DNA of 11,823 nucleotides from Longimicrobiaceae bacterium (GCA_030146875.1 JASLAX010000233.1:1-11823), one strand, 5' to 3'. Positions 1 to 6,855 are shown, numbered from the stretch's first letter. Numbers and translations: made by a program. Notes: a model not told the origin generated them from the letters alone.

Positions 1-137
1 ACACCGGCCGCCTGGAAGGGATCAATAACAAGATCAAGGTCATCAAGCGCCAGGCGTACGGCTTCCGCGACGACGCCTACTTCATCCTGAAGATCAAGGG
101 TGCCTTCCCAGGCACGCTGCAACCAAATCCGCGATGA
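1..137 (+). CDS. ISL3-type transposase, C-terminal fragment (5' end outside window)
   Basis: The open frame begins at base 3 and runs to the TGA at 135-137, giving 44 residues. They include TGRLEGINNKIKVIKRQAYG followed by FRDDAYFILKIKG. This is the characteristic C-terminal end of the DDE domain of ISL3-family transposases, where the final catalytic Glu lies in the (R/K)xEGxNxxIK helix and is followed by KR.AYGFRD. Here that Glu is residue 5 of the fragment. The enzyme cuts and rejoins the ends of its own insertion sequence. Most of the protein lies to the left of the window, so its integrity cannot be judged. The stop codon falls inside the probable terminal repeat, which is common in compact elements. 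The family call rests on motif memory and not on a search. Confidence 0.8.
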   Translation, partial: TGRLEGINNKIKVIKRQAYGFRDDAYFILKIKGAFPGTLQPNPR

Positions 138-140
138 ACC
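1..140 (+). mobile_element. Right end of an ISL3-family insertion sequence
   Basis: The transposase tail is followed directly by CCAAATCCGCGATGAACC (123-140). This resembles ISL3-type terminal repeats, which end in GAAGAACC or GATGAACC-like sequences on the right and GGTTC on the left. The element is therefore inferred to end at base 140. The matching left repeat is outside the window, so the boundary is not proven. The insertion sits 90 nt beyond the stop codon of the minus-strand zinc-ribbon gene. Confidence 0.6.
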
Positions 141-148
141 AAAAAATT
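141..148. repeat. Possible 8-bp target-site duplication of the IS
   Basis: AAAAAATT directly abuts the proposed IS end. ISL3 elements usually generate 8-bp duplications, often in AT-rich sites, and this octamer is strikingly AT-rich in a GC-rich neighbourhood. The partner copy would lie left of the window, so this is inference only. Confidence 0.35.
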
Positions 149-229
149 TGGCCCCTCAGGGTATGGGCGCGGACGGAGTGTCGCCCGAGTACTGTGGCAG
201 TCCCACGTGCTTGGGGTGCGGGCGCGGGC

Positions 230-729
230 TTAGTCCATCACCATCTTCTCCAGCGTCCACGACTCGCCCCCGTCCACAACCGTGCAGACGAAGTTCGAGC
301 GGATCTGCGCGCCGAACCCGTTCTGCGCATCCACGTACCCGCGGACCTGCCAGCGCCCGCCGCCCAACTCCGCCACCTTGTCGTCGTAGCTCCAGGGGAA
401 GTCGGCCGTGGAGGGGGCTTTCAGGCGTTGCTTGACGAAGTCCTGGCACATGGCGTACGCCATCGCCTTGTCGCCCTCGGCCGTGCTGGCCGACGACGAT
501 CGCCCGACCGGCGCGGTGGCGATGGCGTAGGACACCACCCACCGACAAGGACGATCATCCCCAGACACCCGAGAGCGACCGGGCCGGGCCTCGAGGGCGC
601 AGCCGGCGTCGGGGACAGCGCGGGAAGCGTGGGGATCCGTAAGGGAAACAGCGGGTGGCCGCACGACGGGCACGCCGCCGCGGCGTCCGACACGCGGGTT
701 CCGCACTCGGGGCAAGGGTTGAGGGCCAA
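230..729 (-). pseudogene. Zinc-ribbon single-pass membrane protein, frameshifted
   Basis: The frame starting at a TTG (727-729) gives MALNPCPECGTRV followed by ACPSCGHPL, a CxxC...CxxC zinc ribbon in the first 27 residues. A hydrophobic helix (VALGCLGMIVLVGG) comes next. At about 531-546 the coding continues one frame over, as VVSYAIATAPVG and then a soluble C-terminal domain (AMCQDFVKQRLKAPSTADFP ... SNFVCTVVDGGESW) to the TAA at 230. One added base near GGTGGGTGG restores a 166-residue protein with zinc ribbon, one TM helix and C-terminal domain. That architecture is common in hypothetical zinc-ribbon proteins of unknown function. It starts 6 nt after the preceding gene's stop and in the same frame, so it is the last gene of the operon. 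No Shine-Dalgarno is visible. The frameshift is either real decay or a sequence error. Confidence 0.7.
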
Positions 730-735
730 TGGGGC

Positions 736-1503
736 TCAGTTTTGAATCGTCCGCAGCACGCCGTCCTCGAAGTAGAGATACCCCCCATCGTACACCCACT
801 GCTCATGAACTCCAAAGGAGTAGGTGGTGCGGTTGATGTCCCGCGGTCGCCCCCAGGCAGCGACGGCCTGCTCCTCGGTGAACCCGATCTGCACGTAGCG
901 GCAGGCGATGGAGGCGATGACGTTATCCGACCACCCGCCGGCCTCCCCCTTCGCGAGCGCGTTGCGGATGCGCGCGGCGGACGGCTTGCACCCGGCGCGC
1001 TCGCGGATCGACGCCACCCGAGCCTGCGCCATGTCCTGCGCCACCGTCCGCTCCAACCGCTTCCGGTCGGCGCCCAGGCGTGCGCGGAGCTGCGTCGCCC
1101 TCGCCCGCTGCTGCGCGGAGACGGGGAGCGGCAGGCGCCCTTCCCCAATCATCTTCTCCGCGTCGCTGACCTTCCCCCATCCACGGGGGCCGGGCTTCAG
1201 GAGGGCGGCGCCGGAGTCGAGGGCTACGTCCGTGGCGCGGTGGTGCACGGCCGCGTGCGGGATGGCGTAGCCGTTCGCGTGGATGCGACGGTCGAGGTTG
1301 AAGACCGCGGCGGCCGGCGTGCTGTCGGAGAACGTGAGGACGTGGCCCTGCACGCTGAGGCTGTCGGCCGTGCGCTGTGCGACGGCGGGGTCAACGACCG
1401 GCGGGGGAGGCGTCGGGGTGGGGGCCCTCGCGGCGGCGAAGGCGAGCACGCCGACCAGCAGGGCGCCGGCTCCGCCGATCATCGCTTTCCTGGGCGTCTC
1501 CAT
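736..1503 (-). CDS. Membrane-anchored or secreted protein with BamE/SmpA-like C-terminal domain
   Basis: 255 residues. The ATG at 1501-1503 is chosen over the TTG six bases upstream because a strong AAGGAGG sits 7 nt before it. Residues 8-24 form one hydrophobic segment (signal peptide or anchor), followed by a proline-rich linker (PTPTPPPP). The middle region is Ala/Arg-rich and probably helical (130-170). The C-terminal 50 residues (GFTEEQAVAAWGRPRDINRT ... EQWVYDGGYLYFEDGVL) match the small fold seen in SmpA/OmlA/BamE-like and many hypothetical envelope proteins, where GxTxxxVxxxWGxP and EQWVY...YxYFxxG recur. It is paralogous to the gene just upstream, which ends in the same domain and the same IQN residues. 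The molecular function is unknown; an envelope-associated role is inferred. Confidence 0.7.
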   Translation of the reverse strand: METPRKAMIGGAGALLVGVLAFAAARAPTPTPPPPVVDPAVAQRTADSLSVQGHVLTFSDSTPAAAVFNLDRRIHANGYAIPHAAVHHRATDVALDSGAALLKPGPRGWGKVSDAEKMIGEGRLPLPVSAQQRARATQLRARLGADRKRLERTVAQDMAQARVASIRERAGCKPSAARIRNALAKGEAGGWSDNVIASIACRYVQIGFTEEQAVAAWGRPRDINRTTYSFGVHEQWVYDGGYLYFEDGVLRTIQN

Positions 1504-1510
1504 TGCCAAA

Positions 1511-1517
1511 CCTCCTT
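1511..1517 (-). promoter_or_regulatory. Shine-Dalgarno of the second BamE-like gene
   Basis: AAGGAGG on the minus strand, 7 nt before the ATG at 1503. It overlaps the stop codon of the upstream gene (1517-1519). It decides the start and implies that the two genes are translated from one message. It stands out because the other minus-strand starts in this window have no clear Shine-Dalgarno. Confidence 0.75.
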
Positions 1518-2339
1518 CAGTTCTGAATGACGCTCACCCGGCCGTTCGTGAAGTAGACGTACCCGCCACCGTATACCCACTGCTCCCAAACACCCGCGGC
1601 GGATGTGGTGCGGTTCACGTCGCGCGGGCGGCCCCATGACTCCAGCACCATCTCGCGCGTCATGCCGAGGTGTATCTGCTCTGCCATGATCGCTCGCACC
1701 TGACGCGCGGTCCATCCGCGAGCGGACAAGGCCCGCCGGCGCGCCACTCTCGCCTCCGCCGCTCGGCGCGCAGCGCCCGCCGCCACGGCTCGTTCCTCAG
1801 CCTCTATCTGCCGCGACCGCGCCATGCGCTGCGCCATCGTGGCGTCGGTGATAAGCCGCGTGCGACAGCGGGCCGTCGCACACAGGGGGTCGTAGTACAG
1901 GCACCCGGTCGCGGCGAGTACCGTGCAGGCCGCCTGAACCCCTCGCGCTCGTTGGGTATCGGCACGACGATGTACTTGCCGGCCGATTCCACCAGAAGCC
2001 CGACCCCTTCGCCGTCGCACCACGTTGAGGCCACAGCGACGGCGAGCGTGTCGTTCGAGCTGGGCGGCGAGATCGACACCAGCGCGGTGGAGTGCGCCTC
2101 CCCCCTCGCGTGCCGGGGCCAGCGGTGGCCTGCGGGGGTGGCGAGCGACACCGAATCGGGAACCCCGTCTATCGGGGTGACGCAGCCGTAGCCGAAGTGC
2201 GGGCCGGGCCGAGCCAACGTGGACGCAGGGAGTCGCGCGAACAGGTCCGCCCAGGACGCGGCGGCCTGTGCCCCTGCGGTGGGCGGGGCGAGGAGCGCCG
2301 CGCAATCAGAGCGGCGGGGATGCTCGGCGAGGCTCTCAC
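1517..2339 (-). pseudogene. Secreted BamE/SmpA-like protein, broken by two apparent frameshifts
   Basis: Three reading frames join into one plausible protein. A GTG at 2337-2339 overlaps the upstream stop as GTGA and begins MRASPSIPAALIA. After a shift near 2300 the frame continues ALLAPPTAGAQAAASWADLF, which completes a good signal peptide. It then runs through FGYGCVTPIDGVPDSVSLAT and SAGKYIVVPIPNEREG. After a second shift near 1940, in a GAGGGG tract, it continues VQAACTVLAATGCLYYD, a charged Arg/Ala-rich helical part and the C-terminal BamE-like domain (GMTREMVLESWGRPRDVNRT, EQWVYGGGYVYFTNG), ending IQN. One extra base at each site gives exactly 274 residues. The central part has several cysteines, consistent with a periplasmic protein. 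The C-terminal domain is clearly paralogous to that of the next gene. Function is unknown. Decay and sequence error are both possible. Confidence 0.65.
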
Positions 2340-2941
2340 GGGTTCGTCCACGTTGGCACGGTGGGGGTGGTGCTGTAGTGCTGGCGCCAGTCGTCCACGA
2401 GCTTCGATTCCACCTGCGCGAGCCGCCAACCGGCGGAATCCTTCTCCATGATGTAGCGGTACGTGTTCCCGTCGCGGCGCACCCTCACGTCGTACTCGTC
2501 CGGCGTCGCGCCGGGCGGGATCGGGGTGGTGTTCCGGATCCTCGCCGTCACGATTGCTCGCGTGGGGGTCTGCTGCTCCACGTCCACGATCTCGCGCTTG
2601 TACGTCCACCGCACCCGTTGCGTGTCGTTCGCGGCGGCCAGCGCTTCTCCGGTCAGCAGCCCACGGTACCGCTCTCCGAGCCGTCTCCGAGCGAGCACCC
2701 CCGGCGCAGTGGAGTCAACGGCGCCCTCCAGATTGAGGGTGTCGAGGTCCGTGAGCCGCCAGATGGACCGTAGCGCCTGGTCTGGCGTACTTGCGTCCAC
2801 CCTCAGCATGGAATCCGGGTACACGCTCGTGCGCTCGGACGCGGCGGCGCGCTTCGTCCCATCCGCCTGCGCGTCTGGTGTGGAGCACGCGGGGAAAAGG
2901 GCGATGGTGGTGAGCAGGAGCGTGGCGGTTCGCTGGGTCAT
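2336..2941 (-). CDS. Putative lipoprotein of unknown function
   Basis: 201 residues, reading from the ATG at 2939-2941. The open frame extends further upstream, but that extension is Arg/Pro-rich and non-signal-like, whereas this start gives MTQRTATLLLTTIALFPAC. That is a basic n-region, a hydrophobic core and a Cys at residue 19, suggesting lipid modification after an imperfect lipobox (FPAC). The mature part has alternating polar/hydrophobic strands late in the protein (RAIVTARIRNTTPI, EYDVRVRRDGNTYRYIMEKD, GWRLAQVESKL). These resemble NTF2-like or DUF4440-type folds, but no motif proves it. It is the first gene of the minus-strand operon, and its TGA overlaps the next gene's GTG. No Shine-Dalgarno is seen upstream. 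Confidence 0.65.
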   Translation of the reverse strand: MTQRTATLLLTTIALFPACSTPDAQADGTKRAAASERTSVYPDSMLRVDASTPDQALRSIWRLTDLDTLNLEGAVDSTAPGVLARRRLGERYRGLLTGEALAAANDTQRVRWTYKREIVDVEQQTPTRAIVTARIRNTTPIPPGATPDEYDVRVRRDGNTYRYIMEKDSAGWRLAQVESKLVDDWRQHYSTTPTVPTWTNP

Positions 2942-3243
2942 TGGCGGTGGGGTGGGTTCGTGCGGAGAGGGGTGCCCGCGGACTAGCCCCCCAGTGTAGG
3001 CGGATGGGCGGAGTGGCGCCAGAGACTCGCGGGCGCGGACGCTGGGGCGCCCTGCGCCTTCGTGCCACCTCGCGCCCGCCCGCCACACGCCCTATAGCCT
3101 ACCAACCCGCCTTAAAACTGTTGGCGTATTGTACATACTTGCCTTCGTTCTCGGCGAGATGCATCGGAATGATCTCTGATCGATCGCTGCCCTCTAGCCC
3201 ATGGCGAATCAGGTGTCCGCTTGGTAATCCGCGTATTGATACA
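2942..3243. other. Intergenic region upstream of the lipoprotein operon
   Basis: About 300 bases between two minus-strand genes. Composition changes sharply here: 2942-3090 is very GC-rich, while about 3110-3240 falls to around 50% GC. A weak -10-like TACACT on the minus strand (2993-2998) would place a transcript start about 44 nt before the lipoprotein ATG, but its -35 (TGGCGC, 3016-3021) is poor. No terminator-grade hairpin or RNA gene was recognised. Confidence 0.3.
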
Positions 3244-3789
3244 TCAGAACAATCCACCGAATCCGAGTTCGATCTGAACGTACCGCTCACCTACCTCTGT
3301 ACGTAAAAACCCGGCCGCGCTGCTCCCGCTCCTTCGGAACTCCCATCCCGCGGTGCCGTACGGTACGCTCAGCTCACCTAGCCGGTAGCCTCCACCCAGA
3401 AAGAACGGGCTCTTCCTCGGGACGAACGCGGTTGCCTCCCCACGGACTGCAAACGTCACGGCCGGGCCGCAGTTCGCATCGTCGGCGAACTGCCCGTTCC
3501 GGCTGTCTCGACACCGTGAGTCTCCGTTGTCGAGCTGATCACGATAGTAAGGGCTGTCCTCGTCCGGATAGAGGCCAAGATCTGTGTGAAGCGTGGCCCT
3601 GAGAAACGCCTTCTGAAGACCAATCGACCCGGTCAGCGACAGAGCATTGATATCCTCCTGCCCGAGATATCCGATGCTTCCGCCGACGAAGGTGCGTCGC
3701 ACACCAGACTCAGCTTGACTCTGCTGCCCTTGGAGGGGAGACGCGATCCCCGCAACGGCAACAAGGGTGATAAATACTGCGGTCCGCAT
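3244..3789 (-). CDS. Small outer-membrane beta-barrel-like protein
   Basis: 181 residues from the ATG at 3787-3789. Residues 1-21 (MRTAVFITLVAVAGIASPLQG) are a clear Sec signal peptide. The mature part alternates Gly/aromatic beta-strand-like segments (TFVGGSIGYLG, SLTGSIGLQKAFLRATLHTD, VTFAVRGEATAFV, FFLGGGYRLGELSV, YVQIELGFGGLF). It ends in a C-terminal Phe preceded by alternating hydrophobics, the usual BAM recognition signature. Cys93 and Cys107 bracket an Asp/Asn-rich loop and could form a disulfide. The length suits a small barrel of about eight strands. Codon use and GC are clearly lower than in the neighbouring genes, suggesting transfer. It is unlinked to the operon downstream by spacing. 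The specific role is unknown; an OmpA/OmpW-like barrel or a surface lipocalin-like protein are alternatives. Confidence 0.6.
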   Translation of the reverse strand: MRTAVFITLVAVAGIASPLQGQQSQAESGVRRTFVGGSIGYLGQEDINALSLTGSIGLQKAFLRATLHTDLGLYPDEDSPYYRDQLDNGDSRCRDSRNGQFADDANCGPAVTFAVRGEATAFVPRKSPFFLGGGYRLGELSVPYGTAGWEFRRSGSSAAGFLRTEVGERYVQIELGFGGLF

Positions 3790-4130
3790 GTGTGGGTGGG
3801 CTCAGGTTAGTCGGTAACTGGTCACGGGCGCTGATCGGGCAACTTGAAGTTCACCTGAACAAACGGCAAGGATAAAAGTCATCACCAGGCCGTTTATAAC
3901 GCGACGTTCAACACCTGTGGGATCTTACCCACCCCGTTACGCAGCCCTTCAACCCGCTGGCCACGTCGCCTCAAGTACCCGCCCGCCGCCATGAGACCCA
4001 CTGACTACCCGGTTTGGTACCGCGGCTCCCCTTCCTGGGAAACCATCCCCGTCACGGAAGTTGCAGTCTCTCCACGTGGATGCGCGCGCTCACGGCGGAG
4101 CGGCGACGGCACGCCCGGCGACGAGGGGGG
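3790..4130. other. Divergent intergenic region between barrel gene and kinase
   Basis: 341 bases of lower GC content that must hold promoters for both the barrel gene (minus) and the kinase unit (plus). The visible structure is a cluster of palindromes at 3841-3895, listed separately. A TTTATAAC at 3893-3900 is AT-rich but has no well-spaced -35 that I trust. An ORF of 47 codons (3991-4134) ends in ATGA across the kinase start; see the findings. No RNA gene was recognised. Confidence 0.35.
3841..3895. promoter_or_regulatory. Palindrome cluster upstream of the barrel gene (possible operators)
   Basis: Three inverted repeats lie in 55 bases. They are AACTT-G-AAGTT (3841-3851), GTTCA-CC-TGAAC (3849-3860, overlapping the first by three bases), and AAACGGC (3861-3867) matched by GCCGTTT (3889-3895) across 21 bases. 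They sit 52-106 nt upstream of the barrel ATG on its promoter side. Perfect short palindromes packed like this suggest binding sites for dimeric regulators. No specific regulator can be named. Confidence 0.4.
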
Positions 4131-5744
4131 ATGAGCAGCTTCTGGCAGGACGGTGAGGCACCGATCGTGAACCCGGGCGGCCGCCGCGAGGCGCAGCCCG
4201 AGGCCGCGTCGTTCGTGGGCGCGCCGGCGGGGGGCGGCGCCACGGCCGAAAGCGTGGGGCTGTACCGGCTCCTGGTGGAGAGCGTGCAGGACTACGCCAT
4301 CTACGTGCTGGACCCCACCGGCCACGTGGTGAGCTGGAACCCGGGCGCCGAGCGGATCAAGGGCTACACCCGCGACGAGATCGTGGGCCGCCACTTCTCG
4401 GTCTTCTTCCCGCCCCAGGACGTGGCGGCGGGGAAGCCGGCCTGGGAGCTGGAGGTGGCCGCGCGCGACGGGCGGGTGGAGGACGAGGGATGGCGCCTGC
4501 GGAAGGACGGCTCGCGGCTCTGGGCCAACGTGGTGATCACCGCCCTGCGCGACGCGTCCGGCGAGCTGGTGGGCTTCGCCAAGGTGACCCGCGACCTCAC
4601 GCAGCGCCGCGCGGCCGAGGAGGTGCTGCGCGAGAGCGAGGAGCGCTTTCGCCTGCTCGTTCACAGCGTGCGCGACTACGCCATCTTCATGCTGGACCCG
4701 GGCGGCCACATCGCGAGCTGGAACGAGGGCGCCCAGCGCATCAAGCAGTACGCCGCGCACGAGATCCTGGGGCGACACTTCTCCACCTTCTACACCCCCG
4801 AGGACCTGGCGGCGGGCAAGCCGGCGTGGGAGCTGGAGACGGCGATCCGCGACGGGCGCGTGGAGGACGAGGGGTGGCGCGTGCGCAGGGACGGCACCCG
4901 CTTCTGGGCCAACGTGGTGATCACCGCCCTGTTCGACCCCCGGCGGGAGCTGGTGGGCTTCGCCAAGGTCACCCGCGACCTGACCGAGCGCCGCGAGGCC
5001 GAGGCCCGCGCGCTGGAGGCCGCCCGCCGCCTGGCCGACGTGGAGGCCGCCAACCGCACCAAGAGCGAGTTCCTGGCGGCCATGAGCCACGAGCTGCGCA
5101 CCCCGCTCAACGCCATCGGGGGGTACGCCGACCTGATCGCCATGGGGCTGCGCGGCCCGGTGACGCCGGACCAGAAGGCCGACCTGGAGAAGATCCAGCG
5201 CAGCCAGCGCCACCTGCTGCAGATCATCAACGACCTGCTCAACTTCAGCCGCATCGAGGCGGGGCAGATGGAGTACGACACCGCCCGCGTACCGCTGCGG
5301 GGCAGCGTGGGCGGGGTGATCGCCATGCTGGAGCCGCAGGCGCGGGCCAAGGACGTGGCGCTCGCGGCGCTCCCCTGCCCCGCCGGGCTCTGCGCCTGGG
5401 CCGACCCGGTGAAGGTGGAGCAGATCGTCCTGAACCTCTGCTCCAACGCCGTGAAGTTCACCGAGGCCGGGGGACGGGTGGAGGTGGGGTGCGCCGCGGA
5501 CGGAGCCCGGGTGGCGGTCACGGTGCGCGACACCGGCCCCGGGATCCCGGACGACCAGACGGACCGCATCTTCGAGCCGTTCGTGCAGCTCGGCCGCGGC
5601 CTGACCACCCAGCACGAGGGCACCGGGCTGGGGCTGGCCATCTCCCGCGACCTAGCGCGCGCCATGGGCGGGGACCTGACCGTGCGCTCCCGCGTGGGCG
5701 AGGGATCGGCCTTCACGCTCACGCTTCCTGGCGCACCGGCCTGA
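4131..5744 (+). CDS. Soluble sensor histidine kinase with two PAS domains
   Basis: 537 residues from the ATG at 4131, chosen for the GAGGGG four bases upstream and because the longer frame adds only an Arg-rich non-conserved tail. Residues 1-40 look disordered. PAS1 spans about 46-160 and PAS2 about 174-288; both contain DYAI.xLDP.GH..SWN.GA.RIK and end in GFAKVTRDLTxRR. A short coiled linker leads to HisKA (SHELRTPLNAIGGY, phospho-acceptor His320). The HATPase domain has N-box NLCSNAVKF (Asn439), DTGPGIP (467-473), FEPF and EGTGLGLAIS (496-505), so the kinase looks catalytically complete. There is no TM segment, so it is cytoplasmic and probably senses an internal ligand, redox state or gas; no cofactor residue is diagnosable. 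No receiver or partner regulator is encoded nearby, making it an orphan. It lies 52 nt before the MetE-like gene, probably in one operon. Confidence 0.92.
   Translation: MSSFWQDGEAPIVNPGGRREAQPEAASFVGAPAGGGATAESVGLYRLLVESVQDYAIYVLDPTGHVVSWNPGAERIKGYTRDEIVGRHFSVFFPPQDVAAGKPAWELEVAARDGRVEDEGWRLRKDGSRLWANVVITALRDASGELVGFAKVTRDLTQRRAAEEVLRESEERFRLLVHSVRDYAIFMLDPGGHIASWNEGAQRIKQYAAHEILGRHFSTFYTPEDLAAGKPAWELETAIRDGRVEDEGWRVRRDGTRFWANVVITALFDPRRELVGFAKVTRDLTERREAEARALEAARRLADVEAANRTKSEFLAAMSHELRTPLNAIGGYADLIAMGLRGPVTPDQKADLEKIQRSQRHLLQIINDLLNFSRIEAGQMEYDTARVPLRGSVGGVIAMLEPQARAKDVALAALPCPAGLCAWADPVKVEQIVLNLCSNAVKFTEAGGRVEVGCAADGARVAVTVRDTGPGIPDDQTDRIFEPFVQLGRGLTTQHEGTGLGLAISRDLARAMGGDLTVRSRVGEGSAFTLTLPGAPA
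4266..4994 (+). repeat. Tandem internal duplication of the PAS module (384-nt register)
   Basis: Residues 46-160 and 174-288 of the kinase (4266-4610 and 4650-4994) align at a constant 128-residue offset without gaps. They share AAGKPAWELE, GRVEDEGWR, WANVVITAL and ELVGFAKVTRDLT, and much of the DNA is identical. This indicates a within-gene duplication of one PAS module. Confidence 0.85.
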
Positions 5745-5796
5745 GCCGGACGCCGCACCGCAGCACGCCCGTCCCCTCGCCCGGAAGGCCGGACAC

Positions 5797-6855
5797 GTGA
5801 CCGTTCCCACCGAGCCCATCGGCAGCATCCCCCGTCCGCGCGCGCTGATCGAGGCGGTGGCGGACGGGGAGGTGGACGACCCTGCCCGCGCCCACGTGTT
5901 CGACGACGCCACGCGCGACACCATCCGGCGCTTCGAGGCCACGGGCTCGCCGGTGGTGACCGACGGCGAGCAGCGGAAGTACCACAACTTCTGGACGTAC
6001 TCCGTCCACGGCTCGCCGATCACCGCGCCGGACGGCTTCCGCATCCCCTTCGCGGCGGGGCACGAGCGGCGGATGCCGCGGCTCACCGGCGGGCCGTTCC
6101 GCTACCGCCGCTACGCCGACGCCTACCTGGACGTGGCGCTGCGCTACGCCACCCGCCCGGTGAAGCAGGCCGTCATCTCGCCCTCCGCGCTCTCGCTGAT
6201 GTACCCGGCCGACGGGATCCCCGGCTACTCGCGCGACGAGTTCATCCACGACCTGCTGCGCGAGCACGAGACGGAGATCCGCCGCTGCCTGGCGAAGGGC
6301 GCCCACGCGGTGCAGGTAGACTTCACCGAGGGGCGCCTGGCGATGAAGATCGACCCGTCGGGAGGCCTGCTCACCTCGTTCATCGACCTGAACAACCTGG
6401 CGCTCTCGCGCTTCTCGCCCGCGGAGCGCGCCCGGATCGGGGTGCACACCTGCCCCGGCGGCGACCGCGACTCCACGCACAGCGCCGACGTGGACTACGC
6501 GGAGCTGCTCCCCTCGCTCTTCGAGCTGAAGGCCGGCAACTTCTACGTGGCGCTGGCGGGCGAGCCCGACCGGGTGCGCGTGCTGAAGATCATCCGCCAG
6601 CACCTGAAGCCCGGCCAGCGCGTGTTCGTGGGCGTGGTGGCCCCCATCGACCCGCGAGTGGAGACGCCCGAGGAGGTGCGCGACCGCGTGCTGGAGGCGG
6701 CGCGCTACGTGCCCGCGGACCAGCTCGGCACCACGGACGACTGCGGCTTCGCGCCCTTCAGCGACGACGAGTCCACCAGCCGCGACACGGCCTTCGCCAA
6801 GATCCGCGCGCGCGTGGAGGGCACGGCCATGGCGTCGGAGGCGCTGGGCCGGTGA
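5797..6855 (+). CDS. MetE-like zinc methyltransferase (cobalamin-independent methionine synthase II-type)
   Basis: 352 residues from the GTG at 5797, with GGAAGG 8 nt upstream. The opening PIGSIPRPRAL and VVTDGEQRKYHNF are typical of the COG0620 / UROD-MetE barrel family. HTC (His217, Cys219) and DDCGF (Cys316) correspond to zinc ligands of the MetE catalytic barrel. At about half the length of E. coli MetE it lacks the N-terminal barrel, like YxjG/YxjH and the short core-MetE proteins. The reaction is probably methyl transfer to homocysteine or a related thiol. The methyl donor is uncertain, since some short relatives do not use methyl-folate. Two oddities stand out. The usual Asp-Glu-Pro turn appears as VDFTEGR (174-180). 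The position where MetE has its glutamate ligand looks like Ala252 in VALAGE, with Glu256 nearby. It is sandwiched between two PAS kinases, and its TGA overlaps the next GTG. Confidence 0.82.
   Translation: MTVPTEPIGSIPRPRALIEAVADGEVDDPARAHVFDDATRDTIRRFEATGSPVVTDGEQRKYHNFWTYSVHGSPITAPDGFRIPFAAGHERRMPRLTGGPFRYRRYADAYLDVALRYATRPVKQAVISPSALSLMYPADGIPGYSRDEFIHDLLREHETEIRRCLAKGAHAVQVDFTEGRLAMKIDPSGGLLTSFIDLNNLALSRFSPAERARIGVHTCPGGDRDSTHSADVDYAELLPSLFELKAGNFYVALAGEPDRVRVLKIIRQHLKPGQRVFVGVVAPIDPRVETPEEVRDRVLEAARYVPADQLGTTDDCGFAPFSDDESTSRDTAFAKIRARVEGTAMASEALGR

Noticed and set aside
1930..1950. Programmed -1 ribosomal frameshifting as an explanation for the broken frames
   Set aside because: None of the three sites shows a classical X XXY YYZ slippery heptamer with a downstream pseudoknot, and three independent programmed shifts in two small adjacent genes are implausible.
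3099..3290. 63-codon minus-strand ORF overlapping the 3' end of the barrel gene
   Set aside because: Somewhat protein-like in its second half, but it overlaps a better-supported gene, has no ribosome-binding site and no recognised motif.
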